From positions 1 through 14,492 of the forward strand of contig JALOQG010000027.1 of the NCBI GenBank assembly GCA_025453505.1: 14,492 nt of DNA, read 5' to 3'. Below, one piece after another: positions 1-8,109 of this stretch. The notes below the pieces were generated by a model. The model was not told where the DNA came from and made no database searches. It saw nothing but the letters and a program-made list of their open reading frames with translations. Position 1 is the first letter of the stretch. Every line of letters begins with the position of its first letter. The DNA comes from Myxococcota bacterium (GTDB lineage: Bacteria > Myxococcota_A > UBA9160 > PR03). A program made the position numbers and the translations under genes.

Positions 1-527
1 CCGCCTTCGGCGGCGGCGGCGAGGACGGCGGCTTCGCGCTCGATCCGATCCCGAGCCAGCCGGGCGCCGCGGCGCTCGCGGGCGACGTGCAGGGCCGCAT
101 CGACGGACTCGCCGAGATGCTCTCGCAACGCCCGCAGGTCGGACTCTCGCTGCGCGGTCGCGTGGGAGAGGAGGATCGCCCGCTCGTCGCCGAGCAGATC
201 CTGCTCGAGCGCTGGCAGGGCGGGCAGGGGTTGCCGGAACTCGCCGACGCGAGCTTCCTCGCGCGGCGCCGCATCGGACAGGCGCTCTCGCGTCGCGCCA
301 AGGGCGAACCGCTCGCGCTCGAGGCCGAGGACGAACCGCTCTACGCGCACTACGTCGCGGCGATCGAGGTTCCCGACGAGCGCCTCGCGAAGCTCGCGAC
401 CGCGCGCGCCGAGACGCTCCGGTCGGCGCTGGTCGAGAAGGGCGTCGTCGCGGCTCGGATTGCGGTCGGCGACCCGGAGGCGGAGTCGAAGCCGGGCGTC
501 GTGATCGGATTCCGCGCCGGAAGCTGA
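1..527 (+). CDS. DUF748 (AsmA-like) envelope protein, C-terminal fragment
   Basis: The reading frame is open from the window edge (first full codon at base 3) to TGA at 525-527, so the gene is cut at its 5' end. A GTG at 87 is in frame but lies inside the domain, so it is not the start. The fragment begins AFGGGGEDGGFALDPIP, followed by PGAAAL, a segment LSQRPQVGLSLRGRV, and near the end LAKLATARAETLRSALVEKGV. This order (a GGGE..F.PG hinge, 'L..RP.L.L...G', then 'L..LA..RA..v...L...G') is what I know from the C-terminus of DUF748 proteins. Those are large AsmA-related envelope proteins, usually around 1000 residues, thought to bridge the inner and outer membranes and help lipid or envelope homeostasis. 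The gene converges on opgH with a 34-bp gap, in which I see no clear terminator. Family assignment is fairly sure; the exact role is unknown. Confidence 0.8.
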   Translation, partial: AFGGGGEDGGFALDPIPSQPGAAALAGDVQGRIDGLAEMLSQRPQVGLSLRGRVGEEDRPLVAEQILLERWQGGQGLPELADASFLARRRIGQALSRRAKGEPLALEAEDEPLYAHYVAAIEVPDERLAKLATARAETLRSALVEKGVVAARIAVGDPEAESKPGVVIGFRAGS

Positions 528-561
528 ACGCCGCCGCGCCGCCCCAGCGCATGAACCAGGA

Positions 562-3150
562 CTAACCCGCGAGGCCCCACTGCGCCGCGCGGTCGCGGTT
601 CGACAGCTCCCACACCGACTTGTGCAGCGCGAGCATCGCTTCGGCGTCGCGCAGCAGGCGGCGTCGCTCGCTGGCGCCGAGCGCGCGCGGGCCGCCCGCG
701 ACGGCGCGGTCGACGAGCGCCGCGTGCGAGTGGCGCAGCTTCTCGGCGAACGAGCGGCCGCTGCCGATCAACGCGCAGTGCACGGCGTTCTGCAGCGGAT
801 CGACGACCGCGCGCGTGAAGCCGTCGCTGCGCCACTCCGGGAAGGTCGCGCGCTCGCTCTCGGCTGCGGCGACGTCGCGCTGCACGTCCCGGATCTCGGG
901 CGGCGGCGCCAGTTCCTCGGGGATCACCAGCAGGTCGTTCTTGCGCGCCCGCAGGCCCGGCCCCTCGCGGCTCGTCCACACCGAGAGCGGCACGGAGACG
1001 ATCAGTGCGGTGACGACGGGCGTCAGCCACCACGCGTAGCTCGGGTTCAGCCACGCGACCGCGGCGGCCCACAGCGAAGCGATGATCGTGTCCATGCCGT
1101 GGTGTCGGATCGCCTCGCGCCACGCGGTCTCGGACGAGCCGCGCGTCTGCGCGTTCCAGACGACCGTGTAGCCGGTCAGGTTGGTCAGTACGAAGCGGGT
1201 GTGGAAGACCATGCGGATCGGCGCGAAGAGGCTCGAGATCGCGGTCTCGAAGAACACGCTCTTCAGCAGCTTGCCGACGCCACCGTATTCCTTCGCCTCG
1301 CCACGGCCGATCGTCAGCAGGATCGCGAGGATCTTCGGCAGGAAAAGGATCACCGCCGTCACGCCCGCGAGCGCGATCGCCCAGTCCGGCCGCCACACCG
1401 GCCATTCGGGGAAGAGGCTGCGGCCTTCCGGGAAATACACCGGCTCGCGCACCGACTCGTAGATCGCCGCGGCCGTCGAGAGGATCAGGAAGGCGAACCA
1501 CAACATCGCGGAGACGTACGAGAGGACGCCGTTCAGGAAGAGCGCGCGGTGCGCGCCGTAGAGGCCCTCGGTCGGGATCAGGCGCAGGTGCTGGATGTTC
1601 CCCTGACACCAGCGGCGGTCGCGCTTCATCTCCTCGAGCAGCGAAGACGGCACTTCCTCCCACGAGCCGGGCAGGTCGTAGGCCAGCCACAGCGCCCAGC
1701 CGGCACGGCCCATCAGCGCGGCCTCGACGAAGTCGTGCGAAAGGATCTCGCCGCCGAGCGGAGGTTCGCCCGGCAGGCGCGGCAGCGCGCAGTGTTCCAT
1801 GAACGGCGCCACGCGGATGATCGTGTTGTGGCCCCAGTACTGGCCTTCGCCGAGCTGCCAGTAGTGGAGGCCCGCGGCGAACATGCGGCCGTAGAGCCGG
1901 CTCGTGAACTGCTGCACGCGAGCAAAGAGCGACGACTGGTTCACCGCCGACGGCGCGGTCTGGATCATGCCGACGCCCGGGTTCGCCTCCATCAGCTCGG
2001 TGAGCCGCACGAGCGTCGCGCCCGACATGATCGAGTCCGCGTCGAGCATGATCATGTAGCGGTACGAGCGGCCGAAGCGGCGACAGAAGTCGGCGACGTT
2101 GCCGCTCTTGCGCTCGATGCGCGCCTTGCGGCGGCGGTAGAAGATGCGCCCGAAGCCGCGGGTCTCGCGGCACCACGCGAACCACGCGGCTTCCTCTTCC
2201 ATCGCCTTCGATGGATCGCGCGTGTCCGAGAGCACGAAGAAGTGGAACGGCGCGAGCCCGTGCTCGCGCTCGAGCGAGGCGTGGATCGCGCGCAAGCCGG
2301 CGAAGACGCGATCGACCGGCTCTTCGCAGATCGGCATCACGATCGCCGTCAGCACTTCGTCGCCCAGCGCCTTGCGATCCTTCGCGTCGCTGCGCGTGAT
2401 CGCGAACTTGTCGCGTCGCGTGAGCAGCAGGCAGAAGCCGAAGAGCGCCGTCCAGAAACCGATCGAGATCCAGCCGAAGAGCGCGCCGAAGCAGATCGCG
2501 ATCGCGAGTTCCAGCGGGTTGTTGCCCTGCTGCGGCAGCACGTCGAGCATGAAGCCGCCCGCGACGATGCTCGGGATCCAGACCAGGATCGCGAGCAGCG
2601 TGCGGCGCCGGCGCGCGGCCCATGTCCAGGGGCGGAAGCGGCCGGACCCCGTCTTCGGCTCCTGGCCGGGGATGCGCGGCGCGTGCGGACCGATGATGTG
2701 CTCTTCGGGCGCCTCGGCCGGCACGATCGAGCGGCGCAAGCCGCGCCACGCGAAACGGTTCGGTGACATCGATCCGCGCGCGAACGGCGGCATCGAGGCG
2801 AGGCGCCGGCGGAGCGGCAGCGGCGCGGCGAGCACTTCCAGCGGCACCTCGGAGGCGCCGCCCGCGAACGCCGCGGTGAGACGCCACGCCAGGAACTCGT
2901 CTTCCGACGAGAGCGCGCTGGTGCTGCGCGGCAGCTTCGCGAGCAGCAGTTGGCGCATCTGCGCGAGCGTGCCGCCGAGCGCGTCACCCCCGGCCGACAG
3001 CATCGCGGCACGCTGGGCCGCGTCCTCGGCGATCGCAGTGGCGTCGGGCTCGCGCACACCCGCCGCCACGAGATAGCCGTGCGCGCGGGTGGCGGCGCTC
3101 TTCCAGTCCTGCAGCAACCGGGTCCGCGGCAGGTCGACGCGTTCGCTCAT
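562..3150 (-). CDS. opgH: Osmoregulated periplasmic glucan glucosyltransferase OpgH (MdoH)
   Basis: Inner-membrane GT2-family enzyme that uses UDP-glucose to build the beta-1,2-linked glucan backbone of osmoregulated periplasmic glucans and helps export it. It has 862 residues, close to the E. coli length of 847. GT2 landmarks are visible: MPICEEP (272-278), SDTRDP (308-313), the DxD motif LDADS (369-373), SHDFVEAAL (471-479) with the catalytic-base-type Asp, and the Q/RxxRW-type element RRWCQGN (512-518). Hydrophobic segments lie near 184-203, 213-243, 541-565, 588-613 and 690-725, flanking the cytoplasmic catalytic domain. The ATG at 3148-3150 overlaps the opgG stop (ATGA), which suggests translational coupling. 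A GGAG sits only 2 nt before the ATG. The frame stays open upstream inside opgG, but those residues match nothing in the family. Identification is very secure. Confidence 0.96.
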   Translation of the reverse strand: MSERVDLPRTRLLQDWKSAATRAHGYLVAAGVREPDATAIAEDAAQRAAMLSAGGDALGGTLAQMRQLLLAKLPRSTSALSSEDEFLAWRLTAAFAGGASEVPLEVLAAPLPLRRRLASMPPFARGSMSPNRFAWRGLRRSIVPAEAPEEHIIGPHAPRIPGQEPKTGSGRFRPWTWAARRRRTLLAILVWIPSIVAGGFMLDVLPQQGNNPLELAIAICFGALFGWISIGFWTALFGFCLLLTRRDKFAITRSDAKDRKALGDEVLTAIVMPICEEPVDRVFAGLRAIHASLEREHGLAPFHFFVLSDTRDPSKAMEEEAAWFAWCRETRGFGRIFYRRRKARIERKSGNVADFCRRFGRSYRYMIMLDADSIMSGATLVRLTELMEANPGVGMIQTAPSAVNQSSLFARVQQFTSRLYGRMFAAGLHYWQLGEGQYWGHNTIIRVAPFMEHCALPRLPGEPPLGGEILSHDFVEAALMGRAGWALWLAYDLPGSWEEVPSSLLEEMKRDRRWCQGNIQHLRLIPTEGLYGAHRALFLNGVLSYVSAMLWFAFLILSTAAAIYESVREPVYFPEGRSLFPEWPVWRPDWAIALAGVTAVILFLPKILAILLTIGRGEAKEYGGVGKLLKSVFFETAISSLFAPIRMVFHTRFVLTNLTGYTVVWNAQTRGSSETAWREAIRHHGMDTIIASLWAAAVAWLNPSYAWWLTPVVTALIVSVPLSVWTSREGPGLRARKNDLLVIPEELAPPPEIRDVQRDVAAAESERATFPEWRSDGFTRAVVDPLQNAVHCALIGSGRSFAEKLRHSHAALVDRAVAGGPRALGASERRRLLRDAEAMLALHKSVWELSNRDRAAQWGLAG

Positions 3151-4709
3151 GGCTCCAGAACGTAGGACCAGGTCTCGGTCAGCGCCTCTTCCTCGTGCCG
3201 CAGGAAGGCACGCATCTCGACGGGCATCCCACCCTGGGGACGCACCTGGAAGGTCAGCCGCCACTGTCCGTTGACGGGGTTCTTCACGACCTGCTGCTCG
3301 AGCAGCTCGCCGTTTCCGACCGTGACGACGCCTTCGAGCACCGTCTCGGCGGGCATCGCGCGCAGCTCCTTGCCGGCGAAGTCGATCACGAAGCGCTGGC
3401 CGTCCTCGAAGGTGCCGAGATCCCTGCGCGTGGCGACGACGCGCCCCGCCGGCGGCCGGCCCGGGTCGTCGCCGTACCACGTCATGCGCCACGCGTGGTC
3501 GATCGACTTGCCGGGCTCGGCCGGCGCGTCGGGCGTCCAGTACGACACGATGTTGTCGTGGATGTCGGCCTGCGTCGGGATCTGCACCAGCTCGACGTGC
3601 CCCGGACCCCAGTCGCCCTTGGGCTCGATCCACACCGACGGCCGCGTCTCCATGCGCGTCTCGAGATCCTGATAGTGCTCGTAGTCGCGATCACGCTGGA
3701 GCAGACCGAAGCCGCGCGGATTCGTCATGTGGAACGAGTTCACCGAGAGCACGCGCGGATTGCGCAGCGGGCGCCAGGTCCACTCGCCGGTGGAGTCGTT
3801 CAGGAGCAGACCGTCGGAGTCGTGCACCTCGGGCCGGTAATCTTCCGTGCGGCACGCATTGTTCTCGCCGCAGTAGAACATGCTGGTGAGCGGTGCGATG
3901 CCGATCTTGCCGATCTTCTTGCGCAGGAAGAGACGGCTCTCGACGTCCACGATCGTCTGGTCGCCCGGGAACACCACGAAGCGGTACGCGCCCGTCATGC
4001 GCGGGCTGTCGAGCAGCGCGTAGAACTCGAGTTCCTTGGCGCCGGGCGCCGGGCGCACCAGCCAGAATTCGCGGAAGAACGGGAACTCCTCGCCCGACGG
4101 CAGCGCGGTGTCGACGGCGACGCCGCGGGCGGACAAGCCGTAGACGTGGTCCTTGCCGACGGCGCGGAAGTAGCTGGCGCCGACGAAGACGATCACCTCG
4201 TCCTTGTACGCCGCCGTCTTGATCGGGAAGTGCACGCGGAAGCCGGCGAAGCCCATGTCCTGCGGCACGCGGCTCGCGAAGTCGTTCTTGCCGTAGTCGA
4301 ACTGGTTCGGATTGAACTCGAAGGCGCGCACGCCGGCCGAGTCGACTTCGTGCATGCGGACGGTGCGGTCGTAGTAGAGGCCCGGGTGGAAGAACTGGAC
4401 CTCGAAGTTCGAGTTCTTGCCGCGCCAGAGCGACGCCTCGGGCCGGAAGCGGATGTCGCGCCACTGGTCGTAGCTGATCTGGAGCAGCCACTCGGGGACC
4501 TCTCCGCGCGGGTCCTTGAACGGCGAGCGGGCCAGCTTCTCGGCGCGCTTCGCCGCGTCCTCGAAGCCGAAGGCCAGCTTCTTCCTGGCCGGCTTCTTCG
4601 CCTGGGCGGAGGCATCGCCGGCGACGAGTGCGCACACGAGCGCGCCGACGAGCCAGGCGCAGCGCAAGAACCGACCCGACGACGGGGGAGGGGTCGTGGT
4701 CGCGATCAC
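3147..4709 (-). CDS. opgG: Periplasmic glucans biosynthesis protein OpgG (MdoG)
   Basis: Periplasmic protein needed for osmoregulated periplasmic glucan synthesis, and a partner of the OpgH transferase. The OpgG/OpgD family is now linked to beta-1,2-glucan-processing activity (GH186). I chose the GTG at 4707-4709 because a GGAG lies 7 nt upstream and it gives a normal signal peptide: a hydrophobic run CAWLVGALVCALVA, then DASAQA with probable cleavage near residue 35 or 37. The resulting 520 residues compare with 511 in E. coli. A further in-frame GTG at 4835 would put 42 unrelated residues before the signal peptide. Family landmarks follow: FGFEDAAKRAEKLA, SYDQWRDIRFRPEASLW and VQFFHPGLYYDRTVR. 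The gene is first in the opgGH operon and divergent from groESL. I see no convincing promoter for it in the upstream region. Confidence 0.95.
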   Translation of the reverse strand: MIATTTPPPSSGRFLRCAWLVGALVCALVAGDASAQAKKPARKKLAFGFEDAAKRAEKLARSPFKDPRGEVPEWLLQISYDQWRDIRFRPEASLWRGKNSNFEVQFFHPGLYYDRTVRMHEVDSAGVRAFEFNPNQFDYGKNDFASRVPQDMGFAGFRVHFPIKTAAYKDEVIVFVGASYFRAVGKDHVYGLSARGVAVDTALPSGEEFPFFREFWLVRPAPGAKELEFYALLDSPRMTGAYRFVVFPGDQTIVDVESRLFLRKKIGKIGIAPLTSMFYCGENNACRTEDYRPEVHDSDGLLLNDSTGEWTWRPLRNPRVLSVNSFHMTNPRGFGLLQRDRDYEHYQDLETRMETRPSVWIEPKGDWGPGHVELVQIPTQADIHDNIVSYWTPDAPAEPGKSIDHAWRMTWYGDDPGRPPAGRVVATRRDLGTFEDGQRFVIDFAGKELRAMPAETVLEGVVTVGNGELLEQQVVKNPVNGQWRLTFQVRPQGGMPVEMRAFLRHEEEALTETWSYVLEP

Positions 4710-5019
4710 GGGGATTCTCCAGCTCGGGCGGTGGATTCCGGGAAACGGGTGCGGGCGCCCCGTCCCTCCCAGCCCAACGAGCGCCGGATCTTCGGGGATT
4801 CCGTCGCCCGCGCAATCCCGTCGCGGCTTCGCCACGGGTCCGGGCGGTCCTTTTCGACGGGTCGCGCTTGACCGCCGGTGGCACGGTGCTTACTACCAGC
4901 GCGCTTCCGGGAGGCGCCGCGTCCGCGCCCGCCTCCGGCGAGCAGGAAAACCAACAGAAACCCATCCCCGGCCAGGCGTCGTCGCCATGACATGACGCCT
5001 TGCAATGGAGAGCCTCCGC
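4710..5019. other. Divergent intergenic region between opgG and groES
   Basis: This 310-bp stretch has no gene I can support. It holds the ribosome-binding site of opgG on the minus strand (4717-4720). On the plus strand it holds a candidate groESL promoter (4868-4896) and the groES leader. A possible 7-bp stem with a CGG loop and one G-U pair lies near 4899-4915 (arms GCGCTTC and GAGGCGC). The heptamer-like GGATTC(C) occurs three times on the plus strand (near 4712, 4733 and 4798), which may be chance. There is no CIRCE inverted repeat (TTAGCACTC-N9-GAGTGCTAA) and no clear sigma32 pair. Confidence 0.7.
4868..4896 (+). promoter_or_regulatory. Candidate sigma70-type promoter of groESL
   Basis: TTGACC (4868-4873) is followed after exactly 17 bp by TACTAC (4891-4896), a good -35 with a moderate -10. 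Transcription would start near 4903, giving a leader of about 115 nt before groES. The spacer contains a small perfect palindrome, GCACGGTGC (4881-4889 area), that could be an operator half-pair or chance. The call rests on the two hexamers and their position only. Confidence 0.5.
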
Positions 5020-5020
5020 A
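5001..5020 (+). promoter_or_regulatory. Hairpin covering the groES Shine-Dalgarno (possible RNA thermometer)
   Basis: The groES Shine-Dalgarno GGAG (5007-5010) pairs perfectly with CTCC (5014-5017) across a 3-nt AGC loop. TGC (5001-5003) can extend the stem by pairing with GCA (5018-5020), leaving AAT as a bulge. The folded form hides the ribosome-binding site and the A of the start codon. Hidden ribosome-binding sites are known in heat-shock mRNAs, including some groES leaders. The stem is short, and no folding energy was computed. Confidence 0.4.
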
Positions 5021-5307
5021 TGAAGATCCGACCCCTTCACGACCGCATTCTCGTGAAGCGCATCGAAGGCGAAGAGAAGACCAAGGGCGGGATCATCATC
5101 CCCGACACCGCCAAGGAGAAGCCCCAGGAGGGCAAGGTCGTCGCCGTCGGCGGCGGCAAGGTCAACGAGGACGGCACCGTACGCCCCATGGACGTCAAGA
5201 ACGGCGACCGGATCCTGTTCTCGAAGTACGCCGGCACCGACGTCAAGGTCGACGGCGACGATCTCATCATCATCCGCGAGGACGACGTCCTCGGCATCCT
5301 CTCGTAA
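5020..5307 (+). CDS. groES: Co-chaperonin GroES (Hsp10)
   Basis: The 95-residue protein is a full-length GroES, which forms a heptameric lid on GroEL and allows enclosed protein folding in the cytoplasm. It starts MKIRPLHDRILVKRI and carries the mobile loop EGEEKTKGGIIIPDTAKEK (about residues 16-34), with the GGIIIP segment that contacts the GroEL apical domain. The dome region has VAVGGGKVNEDG and the end reads DDLIIIREDDVLGIL. I chose the ATG at 5020 because it matches the family N-terminus and has GGAGAG starting 13 nt upstream. An in-frame ATG at 5005 would add MESLR without any ribosome-binding site. groEL follows after 18 bp in the same operon. Confidence 0.98.
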   Translation: MKIRPLHDRILVKRIEGEEKTKGGIIIPDTAKEKPQEGKVVAVGGGKVNEDGTVRPMDVKNGDRILFSKYAGTDVKVDGDDLIIIREDDVLGILS

Positions 5308-5325
5308 CAAAAGGAACTCACCGAA

Positions 5326-6991
<1,666 letters not shown>

Positions 6992-6993
<2 letters not shown>

Positions 6994-7030
6994 GGCCGAA
7001 GGCCTTGCAAGCGGGCCGGCTGCCGGCCCG
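6992..7030 (+). repeat. Two tandem hairpins just after groEL
   Basis: A 6-bp perfect stem AAGGCC/GGCCTT with a GAA loop (6992-7006) begins at the groEL stop codon. It is followed 5 nt later by an 8-bp perfect stem CGGGCCGG/CCGGCCCG with a CTG loop (7012-7030). Neither has a T-run behind it, so they are more likely 3'-end stabilisers or pause sites than complete intrinsic terminators. Confidence 0.6.
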
Positions 7031-7082
7031 CGCGCAGCGAGGCAAAGCCGAGCGGAGTCCATCAGGCTCGCGTTCGCCAATC

Positions 7083-7125
7083 GAGCGGCCCTCCGATTTC
7101 ATGTATCGGGGGGCCGCTCTCGTTT
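7083..7125 (+). terminator. Intrinsic terminator of groESL
   Basis: The arms 7083-7097 (GAGCGGCCCTCCGAT) and 7105-7119 (ATCGGGGGGCCGCTC) form a 15-bp stem that is perfect apart from one G-U pair. The loop is 7 nt (TTCATGT), and TCGTTT follows the stem. The stem is long and GC-rich with a short, imperfect U-tract, typical of a terminator in a GC-rich genome. It ends only about 21 bp before the next start codon. Confidence 0.8.
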
Positions 7126-7146
7126 CGGCTACGTTGGCCCGCCGCG

Positions 7147-8109
7147 ATGAAAGTGATGGCGCAACGATCCTGGCGACAGGGCGAGCCGCTCGCGCTGGTC
7201 GAGATGCCGACGCTGGAGCCGCGCGCCGACGAAGTGCGCGTGGCCGTGCGCGCGATCGGTGTGAATCCGGTCGATTGGAAGATGCGGCAGAGAGGTCCGC
7301 TGCGGATCGCCGCGCGCCTTCTCGGAGCGCCGCCTCCGGTCGTCGTCGGCGTGGACTTCGCGGGCATCGTGGACGCGGTCGGCATGCGCGTCCCGGACGT
7401 GCGCGTGGGCGATCGCGTCGTGGGCGGGACGGACTTCTCGCGCCGCCAGCGCGGCTCGTACGCGGACACCGTCTTCGTGCGCGGAGACCAGGTCGCCGTG
7501 CTGCCGTCCGACTTCGATCTCGAGATCGCGGGCGCGTTGCCGGTCGCGGGCGTGACCGCGTGGATGAGCGTCGTCGAGATCGGTGCGCTCGGCGCCGGCG
7601 ATCGCGTGCTGATCCTCGGCGCGTCGGGCGGCGTGGGGCAGCTCGCGCTGCAGATCGCGAAGCACGTGTGCGGCGGCCGCGTGGTCGCCGTGTGCTCGGC
7701 GAAGAACACGGCGCTCGTGCGCGGGCTCGGCGCCGACGTGGCGCTCGACTATGGCGCCGGCGACGCACTCGAAGCGGCGCGCGCGCACGGGCCGTACCGC
7801 GTCGTCGTGGACTGCGTCGGATCCTACTCGGGCGCCGGCTGCCGCTCGCTGCTCGCGCCGGGCGGCCGACACGTCATCGTGTCCGGCGACTCGCTCGGGA
7901 CGGCGATCCAGCCGCTGCTGCCGCCCTTCACCTCGAAGGCGGTGCTCGGCCGCCCGAACCGCGCGCGCCTCGAATCGGTCGTTCGCGCGGTCGCGGCGGG
8001 GCAGGTGAAGGTGAACGTCGCGCACCGCTTCCGGCTCGACGAAGCGGAGCAGGCGCACGCGCTCAGCCAGACGGGTCGCGTCACCGGGAAGATCGTGCTG
8101 ATCCCGTGA
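7147..8109 (+). CDS. Zinc-free quinone-oxidoreductase-type MDR protein (NAD(P)H-dependent)
   Basis: A 320-residue member of the medium-chain dehydrogenase/reductase superfamily, quinone oxidoreductase/RTN4IP1-like branch. Such enzymes use NAD(P)H to reduce quinones, enones or related carbonyls in the cytoplasm. The N-terminal GroES-like fold carries NPVDWKMR (40-47) and GVDFAG (68-73). The Rossmann domain carries the nucleotide-binding motif GASGGVGQ (158-165), followed by LALQIAKH. The protein ends RVTGKIVLIP, typical of the family. No cysteine/histidine pattern for the catalytic or structural zinc of alcohol dehydrogenases is present. ATG 7147 fits the usual family start although no Shine-Dalgarno is visible; ATG 7156 is the alternative. 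The 3' end overlaps the convergent gene by 29 bp. The substrate cannot be told from sequence. Confidence 0.88.
   Translation: MKVMAQRSWRQGEPLALVEMPTLEPRADEVRVAVRAIGVNPVDWKMRQRGPLRIAARLLGAPPPVVVGVDFAGIVDAVGMRVPDVRVGDRVVGGTDFSRRQRGSYADTVFVRGDQVAVLPSDFDLEIAGALPVAGVTAWMSVVEIGALGAGDRVLILGASGGVGQLALQIAKHVCGGRVVAVCSAKNTALVRGLGADVALDYGAGDALEAARAHGPYRVVVDCVGSYSGAGCRSLLAPGGRHVIVSGDSLGTAIQPLLPPFTSKAVLGRPNRARLESVVRAVAAGQVKVNVAHRFRLDEAEQAHALSQTGRVTGKIVLIP

Noticed and set aside
3151..3633. N-terminal extension of opgH into opgG
   Set aside because: The extra 161 residues are a shadow of opgG. The ATG at 3150 overlaps the opgG stop and gives the family's normal length.
4710..4835. Upstream GTG start for opgG at 4835
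   Set aside because: It would put 42 unrelated residues before the signal peptide; the GTG at 4709 has a Shine-Dalgarno and a proper signal sequence.
5005..5019. In-frame ATG upstream of groES
   Set aside because: It has no ribosome-binding site and adds residues not found in GroES; its own bases form the Shine-Dalgarno of the real start.
4860..5019. CIRCE or sigma32 element for groESL
   Set aside because: I looked for TTAGCACTC/GAGTGCTAA and for CTTGAA with CCCCAT at the right spacing and found neither.
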